Assembly: GCF_036588685.1 (NCBI RefSeq)
Contig: NC_086378.1
Span: 46,370,686-46,434,685 of the forward strand
Origin: Mytilus trossulus
Taxonomy: Eukaryota > Mollusca > Bivalvia > Mytilida > Mytilidae
Reading direction: 5' to 3'
DNA: 64,000 bases
The translations under genes and the position numbers were made by a program. The notes under the pieces were generated by a model. The model was not told the origin of the DNA. It saw only the letters and a program-made list of their open reading frames with translations, and ran no database searches. This document shows, in pieces, positions 56,870 through 64,000 of this stretch (its first letter is position 1; every line of letters starts with the position of its first letter).

Positions 56870-57335
56870 GAGATGATAGCTGGCAAACATGTCACATTCT
56901 GATTGTGACTTATCGAGTACATTGAAACTTAATGTTGAAGTTGGTCGCTTCTCTGATATACCAAGAGAAATGCGTCTTTGTGTATGTTGTAATATGCAAT
57001 GTGTTGAGAACGAATTTCATTTTGTATTGGCATGTCCAGCATATAGGGCAATTAGAATATTGTTTTTGCCACGCTATTATTGTTCATGGCCTACTATTTT
57101 TAAACTATCTTGTTTGTTGAAAGCTAATTCTAGATCTTTAACAATTAAGCTTTGTAACTATTTAAAGAGTGCATGGAAAGCTAGATCTGATATTATTGGT
57201 TAGCTACATTATGTATGTTATTATTGTATTGTTCTCTGTTACCAGTCTTTTGTCACATTATGTATATATTATGTATTGCCATAGCATGTTCTATATGCTT
57301 TTGCAAATAAAATTCATTCATTCATTCATTTTCAA
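56870..57335 (+). mobile_element. non-LTR retrotransposon 3' end with (ATTC)n tail
   Basis: The frame 56889-57203 encodes the C-terminal region of a LINE reverse transcriptase: GRFSDIPREMRLCVCCNMQC, then ENEFHFVLACPAYRAIR and YYCSW. The C..C ... E.EFHF..xCP..Y..R motif is the cysteine/histidine motif at the end of such ORFs. After the stop are ~100 bp and an (ATTC)n tail. 5'-truncated, as is usual for LINEs. Confidence 0.75.
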
Positions 57336-57339
57336 AGAT

Positions 57340-57400
57340 ACCAGGCTTATAATTTATTTAGACTTTTGGTCTACATAAGACTCATCAGTAGCGCTCGACT
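57340..57400 (-). repeat. short interspersed repeat, inverse copy of 43655-43790
   Basis: 'gataccaggcttataatt', 'ggtctacataagactcatca' and 'gcgctcgactc'. Confidence 0.65.
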
Positions 57401-57699
57401 CAAAACATGTGTATAAAAATAATGAGTTGTGGTATGATTGCCAATGAAACAATTATCCACCAAAGTTAAAGTGGAGCAGATTTAAACGATTGTAGGCAAC
57501 AATACGGCCTAGGAAATGTTTTGTAAACTTTTATGCAAAAGTGTTCTGTAACACAAAAAAAAATAACTTACGTAATCGTAAAATATAATACAAGGATATC
57601 TATATTTGATTCAATTGGTTTTAGTTAATAACTAAGTGGTTGTTGTGTATGAGTGGCCGTTCGTGTCATTGGCGGTATGAACATACCGTATGAAATTTT

Positions 57700-57814
57700 C
57701 AACGCGTTGGTTTTTATTATCAACGCGTTGGTTTTTACTTTCAACGCGTTGGTTTTTACTTTCAACGCGTTGGTTTTCAATTTCAACGCGTTGGTCTTCA
57801 CTTTCAACGCGTTG
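57700..57814. repeat. six CAACGCGTTG palindromes at exact 21-bp spacing
   Basis: The 10-bp perfect palindrome starts at 57700, 57721, 57742, 57763, 57784 and 57805. Spacers are T-rich ('gtttttacttt' and variants). A degenerate seventh (AACTCGTT) is at 57843. The array is bracketed by TACGGTAT/ATACCGTA words (57683, 57827, 57863). The minus strand reads as a KTNALKV heptad, a by-product of the repeat. Confidence 0.95.
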
Positions 57815-58302
57815 ATTCGTAATTTATACGGTATGAAAACCCAACTCGTTGGTTTTCAATTCCATACCGTAAATCTTTTATTCCTTACCGTAAGTTTTGT
57901 ATTTTTGTCAACCAATCAAAATGTTTGTTACAAAGTATTTTCTAAAAACATCTAGTCGTCATTTCACTATTCGGAGAGCCTCCGGAGTTTTCTTAAGATC
58001 TTGGTAAAGTATAAATATGACTGAATTGTCCGCAACCCGTCTGCAAATCTTTACAAGTTACTTTCTTAAAAAAAAAGAAATACGATCGTGAACCAAAATG
58101 CTTGTTTGGCATTAAATATTAGATAATTGTTTTAATTAAGATGCATTGTTTTATATTATTTTTGATGTTTTAGAATTAGAAACTGACATTGATTGTTTTA
58201 CTTAAAGAAACTGTATACTGATCAATGTGAGGTGAAATATTCTTGTTGAAGGAATCATTGTTAAAGAAATGTGTTTTTCTCTCCTCTCTCCCGAAAGACA
58301 TG

Positions 58303-59095
58303 TCAAGTCACTACTACTGGAAATTTATGATACAAAGAGATGCTCCAAACTGCGCAAAATGTTATCAAAACGCTGCAAAAGAGTTGAACCTCAAGAAATA
58401 TATTGAAATATGAAATTGGTTTGCATGCTGGAAGTATGTCCGTTACAAGAGATATGAAAACAACGAAAGTGAGTAGAATAGTAAACGAAAGTGATCCTCG
58501 TTCACCAGACGCAGCAGGAATACAAAACACCAGTAAATTTGCAAAACTAAGGAGAACTATAGGAACAACTAAGTTCAAAAATATAAAATTCGGATCTCTT
58601 GATAATGTTATGTAAAAGTTAACTTTTGAGGTGTACGCATCAACAGCGCTATCTACAGAATTTTCTGTTATGCTCCACTCGGTATTTGACACGCCGTACT
58701 TCAAAACAATCGTTTTCATTGCCGGATTAAGAATAACGTTGTCAAGTACGTGCGAAGTGATGAGTTGTAATCGGTAAATCTATTGACGTTATGTTTCCAT
58801 ATTCTGAGCTATTCCATCTTCTTATTTCGTCCGTCCACGTCAGCACGTAAGATGTGACTGCTTGCAGTGTCCCGGAAACTTCATTATAATCCAGTATTGC
58901 AGAAATAAACGCCATTATGGAAACATTTACGGGTTCGTTTTGGTTTGATCTAGGATTCACGTCAGGTGCAACCATTTTCAGTTGTTTCTTAAGATAAGAA
59001 GTGTCATCAAATGTTTGACAATAGATAAAGGATCTAAACTGTGCGCAGTAGAATAAAATGAGAACAAGTTTTATAAAATCAATTTCTAACACCAT
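58303..59095 (-). pseudogene. nAChR-like channel paralogue, internal deletion and lost C-terminus
   Basis: From ATG 59095: signal peptide and N-terminal extracellular domain (TWTDEIRRWNSSEYGNITSI), then loss of ~70 codons including loop A, the whole Cys-loop and loop B, with a frameshift at the join (~58760). The other frame (58719-58303) resumes at the end of the extracellular domain and runs through M1, M2 (SGERGSLSFTILLTFVVFIS) and M3, then leaves the homology at 58319; the cytoplasmic loop and M4 are missing. The equivalent of the intact gene's preferred Met is lost here. It cannot make a working subunit. Confidence 0.9.
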
Positions 59096-59245
59096 CCACA
59101 GTTCAGCTTCTTTGTGTTGTGATTTGATAAATTGTATTTACTTTGGTAGTCGTTAAGAAGTTATTTAATTTATCTTTTAGTTTATTTGTTATTACTTAAC
59201 AACCAAAAAAATCGTTCAATTCTAAATCAAACACCAGTTCAAACT

Positions 59246-59310
59246 TTCAACGCTTTTAAATACATATACTAAATGAGTAATTAAACGAGACACGTGCGAT
59301 CTGCAATATC
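59246..59310 (-). promoter_or_regulatory. proximal 5' block of third channel copy
   Basis: The inverse reads 'attgcagatcgcacgtgtct', then 'cgtttaa' and 'tttagtatatgtatttaaaa', matching 2440-2496 and 41581-41645. Confidence 0.45.
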
Positions 59311-59341
59311 AATTTTGTAATGTGTGGTAGTTTTTTTTCTC

Positions 59342-59460
59342 CATATAACTCATCATAGATACCAGCTGATAAACTGTGTTCGTCAGTCGTGTGTTTCAAC
59401 TTTAAAAGACTCATCAGTGACAGTCGAATAAAAAAGTTGAAAGGGCCAATGAATAACGAG
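59342..59460 (-). repeat. short interspersed repeat
   Basis: 'aagactcatcagtgacagtc', 'gaataaaaaagttgaaaggg' and 'cca' belong to the GAGCGTCACTGATGAGTC family. Confidence 0.55.
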
Positions 59461-60424
59461 TTTGAATAACAATGAAGACCTAAAATTGTGAAAGGTTTTG
59501 CCAAATACAGCCAAGGTAATCTATTCCTTGGGTAGAACATCCTTAGTGTTTTTGAAACATTTAGTATATTATATTAAAAAAAAAAACCAGTGCATTGCTG
59601 TACATAATATTTTCATTAAATGTTAATAACTTATAAGTAAAACGTTTTCTAACATTTGTAGGATATGATTCGCTTTCCTATCTAAATAATACTTGGTATT
59701 GTTTTCAAACGTTTTAAAAGAACAAACTGATTGATCACATATCTATTGAAGTTCTTTTCATCCTTTGAATAGCTTTGATGAAAAGAATATAAAGTGAAAA
59801 AAATAACTTCTTGTTAACAAAATCATTTTGGGTGTCGAAAGACAGTTCATCTTACACTTATTCCAGAAGTATTAAGTTTTTAGTGGTTCTATATGAAAAA
59901 AATTAAAACATAAGTGTTATATCCGGTCTACACCTAATAACCTTCTGTCATATTAATGTTATCTTTAGCTTAACAAAATTCCGAAAATACATGATTCCAT
60001 ATTTTTCCACTTCAAATAAAAAAGATAAACTACGTTTGGTTTAGTAAATGCCACTTCCGGTTTCGTTTGAATATTTTCTCACACTCATTCACAATATATC
60101 TGACTTTAATGTACTTTTCCATCAAATTATGGAAACAATACCCACTTTTTGGTTCACAATAGTCACTTCCTAATGACTATTTTCAAGGTTGTTTGTCCTC
60201 TAACATAGTCATGCTAGTACAGAGGACATGGACTCTTTATCATATACCAGCATAAAGTTAAAGCAAAGAAAACAATCTATATTGTCAAGTTGATCGTGAC
60301 ATTTATCGCAATTTCAAGGTTAAAGGTCATAAAAACTAAAGTAGAAGAATCTATGTCTGTAATGTGTATGGTATAGAAGAAAAAGGTATTTGAAATATAT
60401 AAGAGAAATATATTAAGTGTGACG
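59461..60424. other. 5' flank of third channel copy
   Basis: AT-rich, no gene recognised. Confidence 0.35.
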
Positions 60425-60600
60425 TCGATTTTCTCTGCACCAGTATACATTTTTGTTAAGGGGCCAGCTGAAGCCCGACTCCGGGGGCGGGATTTTCTCG
60501 TTGTGTTGATGACTAATTGGTGACCTAGAGCTGTTTCCTGCACTTTGGTCGAGTTGATGTCTCTTTGACACATTCCCTGTTTTCATTCACAATTTTATAT
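60425..60600 (+). repeat. short interspersed repeat ('CTTTGACACATTCCC')
   Basis: 'gaagcccgactccgggggcg', then 'gatgtctctttgacacattc'. Related inverse copy at 32085-32180. Confidence 0.55.
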
Positions 60601-60751
60601 AAAATAATTCCAATCAAAAACACAAGAGCCCTACGACTGACGTAACTCCTATGCAAATAAGAAGAAAAATAATATCAGACAGAAGAAAAAAGTAATGAGG
60701 ATAATGATTCTGAAAAGTCTTTCAACCAAAAATTTGAAAGACCTATGTCTG

Positions 60752-60846
60752 TGCTGCCTTTTTCTAGATAGTATGCATATGTCAATAAATTGCCATTAAG
60801 TAATTCATATGGTTTAAGTGATGAAATTAGTAATTGTATCCTTTAA
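60752..60846 (-). promoter_or_regulatory. distal block of third channel copy (D5)
   Basis: The inverse reads 'catcacttaaaccatatg', 'aatggcaatttattgacata' and 'aaaaaggcagcac', the closest match to D3. About 1.7 kb upstream of the channel pseudogene start. Confidence 0.5.
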
Positions 60847-61459
60847 TAAATGTCATCTATCCATAATATAATTTGCTAGAGAGAAAACAAAGGGGAATAA
60901 CAATTGATGCATATAAACTAATTGATCGTGTTAGGTCAATCATAAGAATACCAAAAAGGCTAACAGAATAATCGTTTTATTGAAAGTGAGGTTACAATTT
61001 AAGTAATATCGAATTATTACCGCTTGAAAAATTGTGAAGGAGTTTTGTTATAAGTTCAGTAATCGACAGGATAAGTATACCAAATGGCCATAGATTGACA
61101 TAAAGACAAAAAAAAACAATCTTCGGTCGGCCATTATGGAAAATTACAAACAGATGGAAAATCTGATTTTGTTTGTAAACAGATTAATGTCTATTGCTTA
61201 TGATTACCCTTTCAATTTTGCAACACTTCAATACCATTTAACAACCTTGTTCAATAAGTAAGTCAATTGAATCCAAGCAAGAATTCAACATCAAACCAAT
61301 AAGTGCAAGGAAAAGATCTATACTTGAAAAATTGAGAAGTTTCTGCGAAAAAAACATTCACGCAACTTGTCTATTACTATCATATGAAGACCTATATGAT
61401 CCCATTTTCAGTGATTGTCGCTAACATTGTCTCTTCATGTACACTCATTCAGATCATCT

Positions 61460-61596
61460 ATGCAAGTTTTGTTCTCTTGTCTTGCCTGATTCTTAATTCA
61501 ACGTCCAATTAGGCTGTCTGAATTCCCATGCATTGCCATTCCATAAAAGTCTTATTTAGGTGAATGATAAATCTATATCGAATACCTTAAAATAAA
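61460..61596 (-). pseudogene. decayed duplicate of PIPOX exon 7
   Basis: 'gcaagttttgttctcttgtc', 'ttgcctgattcttaatt', 'cccatgcattgccattcc' and 'aggtgaatgataaatctata' match exon 7 at 12912-13098, with an internal deletion of ~45 bp and a frameshift. The match continues into the adjoining intron ('ataaaaggataat'). Confidence 0.8.
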
Positions 61597-61662
61597 TAAG
61601 AAAATACAAGATAAAAGGATAATTGCAAGGATAGTGTCCGACTAAAACTGAATATATTATTA

Positions 61663-61800
61663 GTTACACAGTGTGCAATTGTCCTAATACAGGAATTTAT
61701 CGGGTCAATAAAATTCATATCGGGTGAGGCGAAGCCGAACCCGATATGAATTTTATTGACCCGATAAATTCCGTATTAGGACAATTGCACACTGTGTAAC
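61663..61800. repeat. near-perfect palindromic foldback element (arms ~62 bp)
   Basis: 'gttacacagtgtgcaattgt' to 'gaattcatatcgggt'-type left arm is mirrored exactly by 'cccgatatgaattttattga' to 'acaattgcacactgtgtaac', with a loop 'gaggcgaagccgaa'. One or two mismatches ('acagg' against 'ccgta'). Confidence 0.93.
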
Positions 61801-62341
61801 GAATTTATCCTGATTTTGCTATCACACCACTTGCTTATGGTTTTTTTCCCATTATTAATTTAGTATAAGCACACTGTGTAACAAATTTAACCTGATATCT
61901 AAATGAAATTTATCGTTTTTCCATATCAGTATGGTAAATCTCAATTTTGGTTTTGTTTCATATTAAGAGGCAGTGTGACTTTATGATGAAAAACAGCAAT
62001 ACAAAACTAACATTATGCAAATTTGATTCATATATTTACCCAGCACTGTAGTGAAAAGTACATAAATAATAAGTGTTAAAAAAAATATTTGTGTCGGTTT
62101 TGTCTACTGAATACTGTTGTTTGATCGAAATATACTGCCAATAAATAAAACCATTAAACATTAACATTTAATATTAACAATTGTATATATATAATGTAAA
62201 TGAATGCTTCACATATTCTTGTATGCAAAAGATAATTCCTGAAAATTTAAAATGTTAAATATCACAAACTCTTAGAACAGTTTTATCAACCAATTAATTT
62301 AATTAACAAAGCGTATTTTCCACCATGAGATTTATTAAGTG
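61801..62341. other. no gene; echo of palindrome end
   Basis: 'gcacactgtgtaacaaattt' at 61869 repeats the right end of the hairpin element. The remainder is AT-rich. Confidence 0.4.
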
Positions 62342-64000
62342 TTATTTGTTGATTGTTAAATTGTGGATTATTGTAAATTTGCAGTCATTAAATACGGCAG
62401 GATTTGACTGCATACATGTACGTGTTTCAGACTTAACATTGTTTTGAACACATCTGTTTTCTTTGTATTCACCAAAAACATCAGCAAGGTCAAGTCCATC
62501 TAGATATTTCAAAAAGTCAATTCTACCTCCTTCCCTTTGAATATTTTCATTTGCACTGCTTTCTGTGATAGGCAATGCCAGCTGATTACATGAAACTGGT
62601 TCAGGAGCTGGCAATGCAAGAATTGCTGTAGAAGAAATTGCTGGCATTGCATTATTTTTCTTGACTAAATTGTCTGACAATGTATGACCCATTTTAATTT
62701 TCTCTGAATTACCAACCCGTTGATACACAGTTAGGGATTGGACACTTTTATGTCCTGTGACGGCCATAATCTGGGCTGGACCATACATATTCTTTGATAA
62801 AATGGTAGCACCTGAAGCCCTAATAGAATGATTTGTATAAATCTGTGATAGGTTAGCACTTTTACTAAGATCGGACATAAAAACTGTTAACTTCTTTTCT
62901 CCCACTGGTTCATGGCAGTACAAGGTATCATCTGTACTGTAAAAACTGGACCGAGGTCTCTGCCATAATCTGTTGTTTTCTGGATTAAGCTTTAACACAT
63001 ACAATTCGAATGAGCTCACAGGGCAATAAGGTAAATCTGAAAATAAAAGGGGTACATGTATTTTATAGTCGTCATATTTTTATTTTTTTTTATTTTAGAT
63101 AATAAGATTTAATATATTTGGTTTATATTGTGATATTTATTAGACTTAATAAATGTGAATGATTTTTGTGTTTTGAAATTATTATTATGCATGTCCTCGT
63201 ACTGTTTGTGTTTATTATTCAATAGCTATATATACATATGTACATGTATATGTTGAAATTAAATGATGAACATTATATGATAACACCATGGCAAATAATG
63301 TATATAGATATAGGAAGATGTGATATGAGTGCCAATAAGACAACTCTCCATTCAAATAACAATTTATAAAAGTAAACGTACATGAATGTTTAATTTTTTA
63401 ACCTGTAAGCTGTTCCTTTAGGCAAATAATTATTTATTGGCCCAATTTTCTGATGTTATAAATTTGAATGACCCGATATTTTTCTTCTGTATTAAGACAA
63501 TTATTGCCTTTATAATTTATTACACCAATAATGGCAATATGTTTTATTTTAATATTTAAAAAGAGGTTAAATTTATTTTACCTTTCACTTCTGGCATGAC
63601 TCCCGAACTCTCTTCTTTGTCAGTTTCCCTGTGGTTTTTTGTCATCTCATCCTCCATCTTTCGTACAACTTTTAGTCCTGTGGCAGGGTCCGTCTCTACA
63701 CCAAAAGTTGTTTTTGTCATCAAATGCATGTTCTCCTGTCCCCTCCTGCAAAAGTACATCCTTATGTCAAATTGCACTTTTGTGTACAAGCCAGATGGAG
63801 TATTTGTTGCACAATAGATTGAACTGTACAACTTCATCAGGTCAGTTTCATTGATACTGGGATAGTGATCAGTGGTACCCAGACCCATTCTTTTCAGTTC
63901 TGAAGTCGCTGCTTTGAAATTTACATTTGCATTGTTAAATGCAGCGTCCTTTATTATGCTAAATGTTTTGTTGTAAGGGGGCGACCTTAAATATCTATTT
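62342..64000 (-). CDS. Crypton-type tyrosine recombinase (DUF3504-like), last two exons, 5' end outside window
   Basis: Exon 63582-64000 (continuing beyond the window) encodes NFKAATSELKRMGLGTTDHY, a helical region with TDLMKLYSS and YFCRRGQENM, and spans the first catalytic Arg. Donor GTAAAA; the next exon 62342-63036 (acceptor TTTTCAG) joins in phase to give DLPYCPVSSFELYVLKLNPE, NHSIRASGATIL (HxxR) and VTGHKSVQSLTVYQRV (H and the nucleophile Tyr). All catalytic positions R, HxxR, H and Y appear present. After ~90 linker residues the C-terminus is PAVFNDCKFTIIHNLTINK. This domain is known from Crypton DNA transposons and from domesticated host genes (ZMYM2, QRICH1, KIAA1958 types). Whether this is a mobile copy or a host gene cannot be told without its 5' part; the frame is intact. 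Confidence 0.8.
63306..63380 (-). repeat. fragment of the 11780-12025 repeat inside the recombinase intron
   Basis: 'aggaagatgtgatatgagtg' and 'ccaataagacaactctccat' match 20850-20890. Confidence 0.7.

Noticed and set aside
57625-57807. Frame with heptad KTNALKV repeats, resembling a repeat protein
   Set aside because: Produced by the 21-bp DNA repeat (21 is a multiple of 3); no start context or flanking coding signal.

Overview
The window looks like nuclear DNA of a marine mussel, most likely Mytilus or a close relative. It is AT-rich, genes are split by GT-AG introns, and interspersed repeats of bivalve type fill most of it: Helentron-associated 'pearl'-like elements with tandem cores and GGAC tracts, tRNA-derived SINEs, Penelope, Tc1, pogo and Harbinger pieces. 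Nothing is bacterial or organellar. Species assignment is an inference from repeat style and protein flavour.

Genes. (1) One intact intronless Cys-loop ligand-gated channel (nicotinic-receptor-like) lies at 2713-4047 (+). Two broken paralogues lie at 41757-43117 (+) and 58303-59095 (-), with a 5' relic near 45736. Shared upstream blocks show that these are pieces of one duplicated unit. (2) A complete nine-exon gene on the minus strand (8709-24243) encodes a 411-residue peroxisomal sarcosine/pipecolate oxidase with the FAD GxGxxG motif, the flavin-linking Cys and a C-terminal SKL. Most of its exons are too short to stand out as open frames. Decayed copies of its exons lie at 37.2-37.7 kb and 61.5 kb. 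(3) A RING-less B-box/coiled-coil TRIM-type gene (28843-30540, -) is interrupted by one TAG. (4) Three exons of a leucine-rich-repeat membrane protein (LRR, LRRCT, transmembrane) lie at 56155-56226, 52288-52433 and 50395-50543 (-). (5) The 3' two exons of a Crypton-type tyrosine recombinase (DUF3504 type) run off the right edge (62342-64000, -).

Layout. 0-8 kb: pearl-like repeat, live channel gene, reverse-transcriptase debris. 8-24 kb: the oxidase gene, its introns loaded with a Harbinger-type foldback element, SINEs, a truncated Penelope GIY-YIG copy and a pearl-like element. 24-36 kb: transposon graveyard around the TRIM gene. 36-46 kb: oxidase relic, channel pseudogene and channel-unit relics. 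46-57 kb: pearl-like elements and the LRR gene. 57-64 kb: a six-copy 21-bp-spaced palindrome array, the third channel copy, a second oxidase relic, a perfect hairpin element and the recombinase gene.

The genes do not form a pathway. What links them is repeated segmental duplication: the channel unit and the oxidase gene have both been copied within the window, and most copies have decayed. No CRISPR array, operon or phage system is present.
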